64,000 nucleotides of DNA from Zizania palustris. Lineage: Eukaryota; Streptophyta; Magnoliopsida; Poales; Poaceae. Below, piece by piece: positions 45,301 to 56,499 of this stretch. The notes under the pieces are model-generated. The model searched no databases and was not told the origin of the DNA. It saw only the letters and a program-made list of their open reading frames with translations. Where the stretch lies: the NCBI GenBank assembly GCA_019279435.1, contig JAAALK010000286.1:43027712-43091711 (forward strand), written 5' to 3'. How positions within the stretch are numbered: position 1 is the first letter of the stretch; each line of letters opens with the position of its first letter. The position numbers and the translations under genes were made by a program.

Positions 45301-47699
45301 TATTTATAGGGGCTCGCCGGCGTAAGGAGGTAAGGAAACCGAGGGTTTCCAAGAACTCCGGTGAGCACTTCCATTCCCTCGGCCAAGCTTCCTAAAGTGC
45401 GAAACCGCGTCGCCTATCGGTGGAAGGGGATCATGGTGATCCAAGGAAGGGAGTCCGGAGGCGATCGGGTGGGATCGGGCGGTCGGCGTCAGGAAATCCG
45501 AAAGAGATCGCCGGAGAAAGGAAAGGGGGATCCCCTTCCCGGGAGGAAGACGAATCTGACAGGTGGGCTCCACCTGTCAGAGGGCGAGCGGGATAATGAG
45601 CGCCGACAGGCGGGGCCGAGCGGTCAGTGGGCGAAGGTGAGCGCAAGGAGGCTGACACGTGGGGCCAGGCGGGGCGCGGGTGGGTGGAGAGAGGGAGCGC
45701 GAGCGCCGACAGGTTGGTCCCACCTGTCAGTGGCTCAAGGCTTGGGCTGGGCTGGGCTCGGCCACTTTGAAGGTTGCGGCCCGTTTAGGGATTAAAATTG
45801 TTTTCTGATTTAAAATAATTCCAGTAATTCCTTTATTTGATTAAGGGTTGAATCACTGTTGATAAAAATTTGTAAAAATTCCTAAAATTATATTTTGGTC
45901 TCTAGTTCATCTCATAAAATTTTCAAGTCCAGATTTTTAGTATTTCTCCCTGTTTGGCTTTATTTGGGGTTCTTTTATGAATTTTCCTTTAATAATAAAT
46001 CCAGAAATGATTTAAATAATATTTTTCTTTTTATTTTAATCCTTTTTAATTTCTGGGGTGTTACACTCGGTCACAAAGGCTGCGAGGGGTCGAGGTCGGT
46101 CCTCGGGTCAAGGTGCGCCAGGCGAAGGCAGAAAGTGCGGAGCATGGCTCCGGCTGAAGGTACTCCGAGACGAAGTCCTCGGAGGTGAGGCACTTCGAAG
46201 GGTACTCCGAAAGGGGTGACTTCGAACTATGGTGGACAAAGTCCTCAGCAAAGAGGCGAGGTGTTCAAAGTGTGCTTTGAAAGGAGGCACTCGAAGGTTC
46301 ACCCGACGAAGGTCTCAGAAGTCGAGGTGCATCAAAGGCATGGTCCAGGTGAGGTTCATCGAGGAGTGTGCTCGGGGAGAGACACTGTGATGAAGTGCTC
46401 ATGGAATGCTTCATGCGGAGGCCTTAGACGAAGGAGGGACTTCGAAGGGTGGTACTCCGAAGGTGGGGCTTCGGAGTGTGGCTGACTTGAGATACTTCGA
46501 CCATGCATGGCTTCGGTACACGTACTGACGGAGTTCGAGCTGGGAGTAGCTGCGAAGCTGTGGTGGTCCACTCCGGAGGTGATGGTGTGAAGGCTCAAGG
46601 GCTTTGACGGCTTCGGCTCAAAACCGTCATTTTATCGAAGGCTGACTTTGGTGAAGCGAAGGCCATCAGGCTCAAGGCTTCTCGCCGAAGCTACCACACC
46701 CCTCGCGTCCGAAGGGGGGCTTCAGAAGACTCCAAGACTGCAAAGGTTGACCGTGTCTGCTCTGCAAAAGCTGATGTTGTCTCCTCTACGAAGCTGACAA
46801 AAGAAGCCTCCAAATAAAGTAGACTACCAATTGTACCCTCCTGTTCTGATGAGACAAAATAAGTGTAAACCCTAGGGGTAAAGTAGTTTATTCACAGGGC
46901 TGAATAGTGTCTATAAATAGTGGAGGGTAGGTAGGCAATAGCAACACGTTGAGCAGCCATTGTAGAACTCATGTGCTAGCCGCCACACTCTTGTATTCAT
47001 CCTGTGAATTCATTTTGTGTTTCATGTTCATGCAATGAAGTTTTGATTCTGTTTTCTTTCACTGCGTGAACTTGTATTTTGTGTTTCACTACATGCTTTG
47101 ATTCCTATGTGCATTATTTCATTCTGGGTTGAGGTTGTGTACTAGTTCTCTTCTAGAGAAGTGTGTGAGAGGTCTGTGCATGTGAAGTGTGTTTTTCCGT
47201 GTTCGTTCGCTCTATAAACTGGAGGCAAGTCCTCACTGATTACTAGCGAAGCACTATTTTTGGCTTAACTCGAAGCATGTTTTCTTCCCTATCGAAGTCC
47301 TCTATGCAGTGTGTTCAGTGTGCGTTCTGAATTTCGAAATACGAAGCCTAGTACTAGTTGCTAGCGCTGAGTATCTGGTCGAAGTTCTCAAAGGGAAGTC
47401 ATCTCTTGCGAAGGGTGAAGTGCGAAGTCTGCTCGAAGGCACCCAGTGTGTGGAGCCTGCACTGACTTAGCAGAGTTGAGTTTCCGGAGTTGTGAGTGGA
47501 GCGAAGTCTTCTTCACTTCGAACTTTTGCTCCTTGTGAAGCCTGGTTTCGGAGCAGTGAAATACCTCTGAACATGAACTTCGAAGGGTGTGTTCGAAGCC
47601 TGTTCTGCAGAAGATAAAACTAAAACAGAAGGCTATTTTTAGCCTGAAATTTTAAAAGCTCCCATTCACCCCCCTCTGGTCACCGTTTCCGATCCAACA
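42398..47699 (+). repeat. 3' LTR of Copia C, split by a solo LTR
   Basis: 42398-42784 and 46071-47699 together make 2016 bp, the same length as the LTRs of A. Starts TGAGAAACC, ends CCGATCCAACA. TATAAATA at 46912-46919 on the plus strand. It reads toward the minus-strand LTR of B, giving inverted LTRs back to back at 47699/47700. Confidence 0.88.
42785..46065 (-). mobile_element. Large solo LTR (3.28 kb), Gypsy type
   Basis: Flanked by an exact CTCGG duplication (42780-42784 and 46066-46070). On the minus strand it starts TGTAACACCCC and ends GGGGCGCGACA. It has a TATA-like CCCCTATAAATAATCC near 45300, a GC-rich stretch of about 1 kb after it, and GAGTACATCTGTACTCACCC near 43060. No gag or pol and no second LTR, so it is a solo LTR. 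The size and the TGTAACACCCC terminus suit Tekay/Del-type chromoviruses (inference). ORFs inside (44726-45795) are GC-rich shadows. Confidence 0.8.
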
Positions 47700-49233
47700 C
47701 ACAGAGCGAACAAACACTGAACAACACACTTCACATGCACTGACCACTCACACACTTCTCCAAAAACACTCCAGTGCAATAAACTCAACACGGGAAGAGG
47801 CGAGGCACAAAGAGATCAAGACATGCAGTGCAAAGTATCTATACAAGTTCAAACAGTAAATGAAAACAGAATCAAAGTTTCATTGCTTGAACAGGGAACA
47901 CAAAATAAACTCACAGACTGAATACAAGAGATGGCGGCTAGCACAGGAGTTCTACAATGGCTGCTCAAAGTGTTTTCGTTGCCTAGCTAGCCTTTACTAT
48001 TTATAGGCACTATTCAGCCCTGTGAATAGACTACTTTACCCCTAGGGTTTACACTAATTTTGTCTCATCAGAATAGGGGGTACAGCTGGTAGTCTACTTT
48101 ATTTGGAGGCTTCTTTTGTTAGCTTCGCAGAGGAGACAGCATCAGCTTTTGCAGAGCAAACACGATCAGCCTTTGCAGTTTTGGAATCTTCTAAAGCCCT
48201 CCTTCGCACGCGAGGGGTGCGGTAGCTTCGGCGAGAAGCCTTGAGCCTAACGGCCTTCGCTTCACCGAAGTCAGCCTTCGATCAAGTGACGGTTTTGAGT
48301 CGAAGCCATCAAAGCCCTTGAGTCTTCGTGCCATCACCTCCAGAGTTGACCACCATGGCTTTGCAGCTACTCCCAACTCGACCTCCATCAGTCCGTGTAC
48401 CGAAGCCATGCATGGCCGAAGTATCTCAAGTCAGCCATACTCTGAAGCCCCACCTTCGGAGTACCACCCTTTGAAGTCCCTCCTTCGTCCAAAGCCTCCG
48501 CATGAAGCATTCCATGAGCACTTCGTCGCAGTGTCTCTCCCCGAGCACACTCCTCGACGAACCTCACCCGGACCATGCCTTCGATGCACCTCGACTTCTG
48601 AGATCTCCGTCGGGTAAACCTTCGAATTCCTCCATCCGGAGCACACTTCGAACGCCTTGCCTCATTGCTGAGGACTTTTTCCACCATACTCCGAAGTCAC
48701 TCCTTTTGGAGTACCCTTCGAAGTGCCTCGCCTCCGAGGACTTCGTCTCGGGGTATCTTCAGCCGGAGCCACGCTCTGCACTTTCTACCTTCGCCTGGCG
48801 CACCTTGACCCGAGGACCGACCTTGACCCCACGCAGCCTTCGTGACTGAGCTCCCCGCTCGCCTGGCATCAAGCCTCCCGCTTGACCCAGGTTCACTTGC
48901 TGTGAACCGTCCATCGCCTCCGAAGTCTCCTGCGCACCACAGAGAAACAAACAAGTGTATCCAGTACCCCGGAGACCTCTACAAGTAAACAACCTCCGGC
49001 ACACACTCTGGTGTACCACGCAAAGTACCGAAACCTTCGGTACAGCTAGATCATCGTGTACCATCGGACCCCTCCATCAGTCACACTCTGCTGCAACAGT
49101 CGCAGCAAAAGGACCCACCGAACCCTTCGGTGAAACAACCTCCGAACCCCTTCGGAGGGACCCCTTCGAAACCAGAGGATAAAATCTGTCAATCACTCAT
49201 CACAGACTCTGAAACCAACCCTTGGTTTCTCAA
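47700..49233 (-). repeat. 5' LTR of Copia B, truncated
   Basis: Starts in the middle of the LTR at CACAGAGCGAAC (compare 15461 in A) and runs to TTTCTCA at 49233. TATA on the minus strand at 47998-48005. About 470 bases of the LTR beginning are missing. Confidence 0.85.
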
Positions 49234-49463
49234 AGTATCTTTTGGATTGCAGATGGTATCATATTGGTGTTTTTAGTAGTATCAAAATGTACCACAGCTA
49301 CTGCCCAAACTTCATTTCCCATATGACATTTAGCCAGTTGATCAACAGACATCATAGAAAGAGTATTTACCATTTGTGACTTAATGCCCTACAGTGTGAT
49401 ATTTGCTCCCTTGTAAACAAAGGATAATTGTTTATGTACCCAATCACATTGCATTGGACTGTA
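49234..49463 (-). pseudogene. Gypsy pol spacer between protease and RT
   Basis: Minus-strand coding remnant next to the protease. It reads QLSFVYKGANITLQGIKSQ and LAKCHMGNEVWAVAVV, typical of the segment after the Gypsy protease. It is cut at its end by Copia B. Confidence 0.6.
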
Positions 49464-49961
49464 CTAAGACAGCCAGTCCATACCCAGAATTGCATCATAA
49501 CCTTCCAGATCTAGCACTTTCATCTTATGGCAGAAAGAATGACCTTGCATCCACCATTCAAAATCAGGGACTTGATAATTACAAGTTAACCTTGTGCCAT
49601 TAGCTATTTGTACCCCATATGGGGAAATGTTCTCCAACTGTAAATGTAGCTTATCTAACATTGCACAGTTCAAGAAACTATTGGATCTACCTAAATCCAC
49701 CAGAATCAGCATATTTTGTTTTTGAACCATGGCCTGAAGTTTAATTGTAGCGGTGTCTTCCAGTCCAGCTAATGCATTCACATAGAGATACACACCTTCC
49801 TTAGGAACAAAGATATGCTCCATTGTGACTACAGCAAGTAAATCATCAGGAATAATCTCATGTGACTCCATTGTCTCAGCCACATGCACTTGAATAGGTT
49901 GTTTGTATACTGCATTGATGAGTAGGAGAATATTTTTCTCCACATTTGAAACACAATCCAT
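49464..49961 (-). pseudogene. Gypsy aspartic protease domain, mutated
   Basis: 165-codon open frame. The retropepsin fold is visible: MLILVDLGRSNSFLN, where the family active site is normally D-[ST]-G-[AS] (here DLG), a hydrophobic middle, and the end EGYDAILGMDWLS, a very characteristic plant Gypsy protease signature. The start is arbitrary because gag-pol is one frame in this group. It processes the polyprotein; the altered active-site triplet predicts loss of activity. Confidence 0.8.
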
Positions 49962-50677
49962 TAATTCTTCTGTAGTCTTTCAACTACTGAGCTTTCCACA
50001 CTTCACTGGTAGTGAACTTTGCTCTTTCAAATGGTTTCTGTGGAGTAGTAGATTTAGATTCCCAATTCTTCTTTACATCATGTTTCTTACCCTCCATGTC
50101 AGATAGTCCCTCCTTAGCCAAGGCTAAATGATATGCATGACTTAAAGTAGTAGGCACTTGGGATTGAACATGTATTCTGTTATCCTCTCTCAGACCCCAA
50201 ACAAATTGTCCCACCAACCATAACTCCCCTTCTTGAGCATTGTCATAGAGTTTGATCTAGTACATCAGACTATCAAATTTACTTTTGTAATCCTCTACAG
50301 AACTCGTCCGTCTTAACCCTTTCATCTCATTCATCTTCAAGGTGGAAGTATTACCTTCAAATACTTGTAAGATTGTTGTACTGAACATTGTCCAATTGTG
50401 TCTCCCCACCGTTTGTTTCCACGCCTTATACTAGTGTGCAACCTTGCCCACCAGGTTCAATGATGCAGCAGACACCCTAAAATTTTCATGCAGTTGATAC
50501 ATCTCAAAGTAAGTTACACATTGATCAACTCAAACACGCACACCATCACCATCAAACTTCGAAAAATCCATCTTAGGCATCTAATTTTTCCTCTGTGAAT
50601 TGTCTCTAGAACCTCTTTCCCCTCCATTAACTCCCACGTAAACAGATCCAGTGGGGTTCTCTAAAACCATTTCATGC
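49962..50677 (-). pseudogene. Gypsy gag, decayed
   Basis: An open piece (50217-49984) reads QFVWGLREDNRIHVQSQVPT and HAYHLALAKEG, the end of a plant Gypsy capsid domain, followed by a basic linker. The zinc knuckle expected here is not visible. From 50218 to 50677 only frameshifted remnants remain. The N-terminal part is beyond Copia D, at 55739-55962. Confidence 0.65.
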
Positions 50678-50682
50678 ACCTC

Positions 50683-52263
50683 TGTTGGACCGAAAACGAC
50701 GACCACAGGGGGGTGAATGGGAGCTTTTAAAATTTTAGGCTAAGAACCAGCCTCCTGTTTTACTTCTATCTTCTGCGGAATAGGCTTCAAACACACCCTT
50801 CGAAGTTCTGGTTCGGAGGTATTTCATAGTTCCGAAATCAGGCTTCGCAAGGAGCAAAAATTTGAAGCCAAGAAGACTTCGCTCCACCCACAACCCCGAA
50901 AATTCAGCTCTACTAAGTCAGTGCAGGCTCCGCACACAGGGTGCCTTCGAGCAGGCTTCGCACTTCACCATTCGCAAGAGCGGACTTCCCTCTGAGGACT
51001 TCGATCAACTCTGCTAAGGCAGTGCAGGCTCCTCACACTAGGTGCCTTTGAGTAGGCTTCGCACTTCAACCTTCACAAGAGCGGACTTCCCTCTGAGGAC
51101 TTCGATCAAATACTCAGCGACAGCAACTGGTGGTGGGCTTCGTACTTCGAAGGTCTAAACACACACCAAACAGACTTCGTCGCGGACTTCGATAAGGGAA
51201 GAAAAATGGGCTTCGATCTAAGCCAAGAACAGTGCTTCGCTAGTAATCACAGAGGTCTAGCCTCCAGTTTACACAGAGCGAACATACACTGAAAAACGCA
51301 CACTTCACACAAACAGACTTCTCACACACTTCTTCAGACGATTCAAAACACAACTTCACTCAGGAAGAAGAAGGTGTACAGAGGAATCAAAGAAAGCAGA
51401 GAAGTACGCATACAAGTTCAAGCAGTAAATGAAAAACAAAATCAAAGCTTCATTGCTTGAACAGGGAACACAAAATGAACTCACAGGATGAATACAAGGT
51501 ATGTGGCGGCTAGCACAGGAGCTCAAAAATGACTGCTCAAAGTGTTGATGTGACCTAGCCAGCCTCCACTATTTATAGGCACTATTCAGCCCTGTGAATA
51601 GACTACTTTACCCCTAGGGTTTACATTGGTTTTGTCTCATCAGAACAGGGGGGTACAACTGGTAGTCTACTTTATTTGGAGGCTTCTTTTGTCAGCTTCG
51701 CAGAGGGGACAGCACCAGCTTTTGCAGAGCAGATGCTGTCAGCCTTTGCATTTTTGGACCCTTCTAAAGCCCCCCTTCACACGCGAGGGGTGCGGTAGCT
51801 TCGGTGAGAAGCCTTGAGCCTAACGGCATTCGCTTCACCGAAGTCAGCCTTCGATACAGTGACGGTTTTGAGCCGAAGCCGTCAAAGCCCTTGGGCCTTC
51901 GCACCAACACCTTCGGAATGGACCACCATGGCTTCGTAGCTTCTCCTAGCTCGAACTCTGTCAGTCCGTGTACCGAAGCCATGCAAGGCCGAAGTACCTC
52001 AAGTCACCTTCGCTCCAAAGCCAGCTTCACTCCGAAGCCTGCTTCACTCCGAAGCCTGCTTCACTCCGGAGAAGCCAGCTTCGCTCCGAAGCCCCACCTT
52101 CGGAGTACCAACCTTCAAAGTCCCTCCTTCGTCCAAGGCCTCCGCATGAATCATTCCATGAGCACTTCGTCGTAGTGTCTCTCCCCGAGCACACTCCTCG
52201 ACGATCCTCACCCGGACCATGCCTTCGATGCAGCTCAACTTCTGAGACCTTCGTCGGGTATAC
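50683..52263 (-). repeat. 3' LTR of Copia D, truncated
   Basis: Matches A from its start, with TATA on the minus strand at 51570-51577. It contains a tandem duplication of about 101 bp near 50908-51109 and an array of TTCACTCCGAAGCCTGC units at about 52018-52096. Confidence 0.85.
50908..51109. repeat. 101-bp tandem duplication in the Copia D LTR
   Basis: GTGCAGGCTCC at 50921 recurs as GTGCAGGCTCC at 51022, and GAGCGGACTTCCCTCTGAGG occurs in both units. The A LTRs have a single copy. Confidence 0.7.
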
Positions 52264-52927
52264 CTGCGCAAAGCTAGTCAATTTCTACTCTAGACAGACA
52301 AGTCCAGGTCAAGTAGAGCATTGAAAGCAAACGTGATAAACAATGAATTTTTGTTGTTCTTTTCAGAATGCCAGGGGTTATTTGTTTGTCTACCTTATAC
52401 TTTCCAATCAAGCCAAGCCTAGGCATGAAAGCCATCATAAGCTTAAGGCAGTGATTTTGGCATACACTACACTATCCCAGTTCAGACCAATGTGCAATGG
52501 TAAGCAGTCTAGAATAGAGTAGTGCGACAAACAAACCCACCTGGATCTTTTCACTTGTAGCATGCAAATCATGGAGTTTTGGATTTGAATTAAGTGAACA
52601 ATTTGTTTAGCATTTGATGAATATCCATTAGTAAGTAGAACAATTTTTCAAGTTGCAATGTTTAGCATCCAGAGAAAAAGGAGTCTTGTTATCAAGCAGA
52701 TAAAAGATAGCTAAAGCAGTCCTGCCTAATCATGCTAGATTCAAGACTAAGCAGTGAGCATGATTTGATTTTGGAAAGAAAAATTATGCACAAAATGTTT
52801 CAGACATATTAAATAGAGCTGAGTTGACATGATTTCATGAATTAAAATCAGGCATATAAGTGCAAAAGATGTAAATGCAATTTCACACACAATGAGCATA
52901 TGCAAGTCAATCAAAATCTGCTCCCCC
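52264..52927 (-). other. Copia D 3' non-coding region
   Basis: Corresponds to about 17436-18045 of A. GGGGGAG on the minus strand at 52921-52926 is the first of the G-tracts after pol. The LTR-proximal ones are deleted. Confidence 0.65.
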
Positions 52928-54776
52928 TCACAAAATGCCGTAAGGGTGACAAACACCAAGTTCCCCACGCAAGTAGGCAAAACGAGAAGCATCGAGGGGT
53001 TTTGTGAAAATATCGGCTAGCTGGTGTTGGGTATCAACATATTGAAGTTTAATATCACCCTTCTCATTATGATCTCTGAGAAAATGATATCGCACATCAA
53101 TATGTTTGGTTCTGGAATGCTGAACCGGGTTGTTTGCAATACAAATAGAACTAGTGTTATCACAGAAAAGTGGAACACTCTTATAATCTAACCCGAAATC
53201 CCGCAAAGTGGAAACCATCCACAAAATCTGAGAGCAACAGCTAGCTGCAGCAACATATTCGGCCTCAGCCGTCGATTGTGCAACACTAGACTGTTTGCGG
53301 GAAGACCAGCAAACCAGTGAAGTTCCCAGAAAATGACAAGTACCAGAGGTACTTTTCCTATCAATCCTACACCCAACAAAGTCCGCATCGGAATAACCTC
53401 GAAGACACAAAGAGGAAGACGCTGAATACCAAATGCCGAATTCGAGAGTATGTTTGAGATACCTGAGGATGCGCTTTATCGCTTGGCGGTGTGAAGCTCG
53501 TGGTGAAGCCTGAAAACGAGCGCACAGACACACTGCGAAGTGTATGTTTGGCCTCGTAGCAGTCAAGTAGAGGAGGGAGTCGATCATGCTTCGGAACTCC
53601 TTCTGATCTATGGCTTATCCATCTTCATTAGGATCCAATGCTACAGATGTAGCCATTGGAGTGGCGAGTGGCTTCGCATCAGCCATGTCGAACTTCTTGA
53701 GTAGGTCCTTGGTGTACTTCGTCTGGTGGATAAAAGTACCTTGTTTGCTTTGCTTGATTTGCAAACCAAGGAAAAAAGTGAGTTCGCCCATCATGGACAT
53801 CTCGAACTCCCTGCTCATGGCATGTGCAAACTCGGCAACCAAAGCATGAGAAGAGCCACCAAAGATGATATCATCCACATAAATTTGAACTAGGAGGAAA
53901 TTTTTTCCATGCTTGAGAGTGAACAGGGTTTTATCAACAGATCCCATCAAATACCCCCGCTCAAGAAGAAAAGACTTAAGTCTATCATACCATGCCCGAG
54001 GGGCCTGCTTGAGTCCATAAAGAGCCTTATGAAGTTTAAGGACTTTATGTGGGTATTTGGGGTTTTCAAAACAAGGGGTTTGTTTTACATAAACCGATGT
54101 CGAGGTAGTTGCTTCGGGACCTTGTGCCGAAGTGGTCGAAGCGGGGTCAGCTTCGGGGGTTGATGTCGAGGGTAGTAGGGCTTCATCCTCGAAATCTCCG
54201 GGATCTTCTTCTTCGAAGATAGTTTGTTCCATGTCGTGTTCATTTGCATGTTCAAGAGTAGAACTAACAGAGGGGGTTGATTCATCAAAAGTCACATCAC
54301 ATGACTCGATGATAGTGTTAGTCTCCAAATTATAAACACGATAAGAATGACCATGTGTAGTGTAACCCAAAACGATCCCGTCAGAAGAACGCGACTCAAA
54401 TTTGTCTAAGTTTCCACATTTTAGGATAAAGCAACGACAACCAAAAACTCGAAGATGAGTAACTTTGGGTTGTATCCCAAAACGTAGCTCATAAGATGTC
54501 AAGTTCAAAATTGAGCGCAAGAATATTCGGTTTGAGATGTAACATGCAGTGTTCATGGCCTCAGCCCAGAATTTTCTAGGAGTCCTATGCTCATCGAGCA
54601 TCATCCTAGCCATCTCAACCAAAGTGCGGTTCTTCCTCTCAACAACACCGTTCTGTTGAGTAACCCGCGGAGTAGAGAATTGATGTTCTATGCCATGATC
54701 CATGCAAAAGTCAACAAAGAGACTGTTCTTGAACTCAGTGCCATTATCACTTCGAATGAAAAGTCTCAAAGCCAAG
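52928..54776 (-). pseudogene. Copia D pol remnant: part of integrase, RT and RNase H
   Basis: Frame 54775-53615 starts in the second half of the integrase (FIRSDNGTEFKNSLFVDFCM, with a small deletion just upstream). It passes the integrase C-terminus and linker to SVYVKQTPCFENPKYP at about 54093: there an in-frame deletion of roughly 540 bases relative to A has removed the RT fingers. The palm with QIYVDDIIFGGS is kept. A TAA stands after DPNEDG where A has GAA. RNase H is open from 53587 to 52928 with QSTAEAEYVAAASCCSQILW and the normal end GVCHPYGIL. It lacks gag, protease, catalytic integrase and the RT start, so it could only move in trans. Confidence 0.83.
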
Positions 54777-55733
54777 CACCAACACCTTCGGAGTGGACTA
54801 CCACGGCTTCGCAGCTTCTCCCAGCTCGAACTCCATCAGTCCGTGTACTGAAGCCATGCAAGGCCGAAGTACCTCAAGTCACCTTCGCTCTGAAGCCAGC
54901 TTCACTCCGAAGCCTGCTTCACTCCGAAGCCTGCTTCACTCCGGAGAAGCCATCTTCGCTCCGAAGCCTGCTTCACTCCGAAGCCCCACCTTCGGAGTAC
55001 CACCCTTCGAAGTCCCTCCTTCGTCCAAGACCTCCGCGTGAAGCATTCCATGAGCACTTCGTCGTAGTGTCTCTCCCCGAGCACACTCCTCGACGATCCT
55101 CACCCGGACCATGCCTTCGATGCACATCGACTTTTGAGACCTTCGTCGGGTATACCTTCGAGTGTCTCCCTCCGGAGCACACTTCGAACACCTTGCCTCA
55201 TTGCTGAGGACTTAGTCCACCATACTTTGAAGTAACTCCATTCGGAGTACCCTTCAAAGTGTCTCGCCTCCGAGGACTTCGACTCAGAGTACCTTCACCC
55301 GGAGCCAGGCTCCCCACTTACTACCTTCTCCTGGCGCAACTCAACCCGAGGTCCGACCTCGACCCCTTCGCAGCCTTCGTGATGGAGCTCCCTGCTTCTC
55401 TGGCATCAAGCCTCCCGCTTGACCCAGTTTCACTTGCTACGAACCATCCGTCGCCTCCGAAGTCACCTGCGTACCACAGACAGACAGACAAGTGTATCCA
55501 GTACCCCGGAGACCTCTCTAGGTAAACAACCTCCGATACACACTCTGGTGTACCGCCCAAAGTACCGGACCCCTCCGACAGGCACACTCCACTGCAACAG
55601 CTGCAGCAACCAGACCCACCGAACCCTTCGGTGAAACAGCCTCCGAACCCCTTCGGAGGGACCCCTTCGAATCAGAGGATAAAATATGTCAATTACTCAT
55701 CACAGACTCCGAAACCAACCCTTGGTTTCTCAA
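54777..55733 (-). repeat. 5' LTR of Copia D, truncated
   Basis: Starts mid-LTR at CACCAACACCTTCGG and runs to TTTCTCA. It has the same TTCACTCCGAAGCCTGC array (about 54895-54990) as the left LTR, so the array existed before insertion. Confidence 0.83.
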
Positions 55734-55738
55734 CCTCC

Positions 55739-55962
55739 TCTGTTCCTCTGGGCATGTGTGGTAACAACATTTGACGAATGTCTTGTGATAGTAACTCTTG
55801 ATCTTGTTGCACCACACCTAGAGCAGCCATTGACAGATCTACCTTATTTTGCATCTGATCCATGTGATCCTTCTGGGCTTCTAACTTTTTATCGATTTGT
55901 ATCTTCATCCTCTCCAACCTTGCGGATAACGCAGCCATGGCCTCCAATACTTTTGCCTCCAT
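55739..55962 (-). pseudogene. Gypsy gag N-terminus (coiled coil)
   Basis: Open frame starting MEAKVLEAMAALSARLERMK, with heptad spacing, and running to MRGT/PRGTEEVE before Copia D cuts it. Typical of Reina-like gag N-termini. It lies just downstream of the 5' LTR on the minus strand with a leader of about 200 bases. Confidence 0.65.
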
Positions 55963-56160
55963 AGCATACGGAGCTTCAACAATCTACCGCACCTAAATAC
56001 TTTGTCGTGCCAGGATGGATTCTTGCCTCCAAGAGAGTCGAACCAAACAAGGATTTACAGTAATCACTCAAAAGCAACCACGAACCTTGCCACAGGCATT
56101 TTACCGACCCTCCGAGAGATTAAGCAAGAAATTCGCACCTAAACACAAACAGGAATCAAT

Positions 56161-56171
56161 CTCTGATACCA
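56161..56171 (-). other. Primer binding site of the Gypsy element
   Basis: TGGTATCAGAG on the minus strand, three bases from the LTR end. It is complementary to methionine initiator tRNA. Confidence 0.8.
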
Positions 56172-56174
56172 GAT

Positions 56175-56499
56175 TGTAACGAACTCACCGTCGAACCCAC
56201 TCTACACCGGTGAGTTCAGCACAATTCAGATCAATGTGCCATGAACCAGAAGAACATGAAGTGAGAAGCTCTGTTCACCCTCCGACAAAATACCCATTGC
56301 AAAGCGTTTCCACTTTTACATAATGTGTTTCCTCAATACAAAACATGTATTACAGAATTCCGCTTTTAAACCTCATTTCAAGTCTTCTTTCCCGCGCCCA
56401 TCCTTCGCGCCTAGCTTCTCTCCTGCCTCCATATCTTTCCCAGCTCTTGCTGCCACTTCACTCCTTGGCACGCCAGCTGCTGCAACATACGGCGTGACA
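56175..56499 (-). repeat. 5' LTR of the Gypsy element (325 bp)
   Basis: TGTAACGAACTC...GCGTGACA on the plus strand; partner of 11948-12319. A deletion of about 47 bases lies between the two GAGAAG/AAGTAG-like motifs. Confidence 0.88.

Larger units (their letters stand above)
36059..47699 (+). mobile_element. Copia C: plus-strand Sirevirus-like element nested in Copia B
   Basis: Own parts: a 141-145 bp remnant of the left LTR (to 36203), primer site, gag to 37652, protease-integrase 39334-40351, pol remainder 40848-42397, and right LTR 42398-42784 plus 46071-47699. It is interrupted by three foreign LTR sequences. It lacks the gag C-terminus and the RT core. Orientation is opposite to A, B and D. 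The right edge abuts B LTR sequence at 47700, so C inserted into the 5' LTR of B. Confidence 0.88.
25873..49233 (-). mobile_element. Copia B: Sirevirus-like element, truncated, interrupted by Copia C
   Basis: Own parts are 25873-26419, 28924-36062 and 47700-49233, minus strand. The left (3') LTR lacks its TGTTGGACC end and starts at GAAGTCAGCC. The right (5') LTR ends properly in TTTCTCA next to Gypsy sequence at 49234 but lacks its beginning and the primer site. No target duplication can be read because the left end is deleted. The coding order is the same as in A. Multiple stops and frameshifts are present. It interrupts the Gypsy pol between protease and RT. Confidence 0.85.
50683..55733 (-). 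mobile_element. Copia D: internally deleted Sirevirus-like element (5.05 kb)
   Basis: Starts TGTTGGACC, ends TTTCTCA, with an exact ACCTC duplication (50678-50682 and 55734-55738). The left LTR (50683-52263) is joined to internal sequence at TATACC|TGCGCAAAGC, so the polypurine tract and LTR end are gone. The right LTR (54777-55733) is joined to the integrase at AGCC|AAGC, so gag, protease, primer site and half an LTR are missing. Pol also has internal deletions. It sits in the Gypsy gag. Confidence 0.88.
11948..56499 (-). mobile_element. Ty3/Gypsy (Reina-like chromovirus) element, host of the nested Copia insertions
   Basis: Own segments: 11948-14989, 25756-25872, 49234-50682 and 55734-56499, about 5.4 kb together. 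From right to left on the minus strand they carry 5' LTR, tRNA-Met-type primer site, gag, protease, RT/RNase H, integrase, polypurine tract and 3' LTR, the Ty3/Gypsy order. Short LTRs of 325-372 bp, total size and the integrase tail FLKLQPYAQTSVINR suit the Reina lineage (inference). The coding region is broken by stops, frameshifts and three Copia insertions. The CGAAG duplication flanks it. The 5' LTR lacks a stretch of about 47 bp that the 3' LTR has. Confidence 0.9.

Noticed and set aside
44726..45795. GC-rich ORFs of 60-144 codons
   Set aside because: Inside the 3.28-kb solo LTR bounded by a perfect CTCGG duplication.
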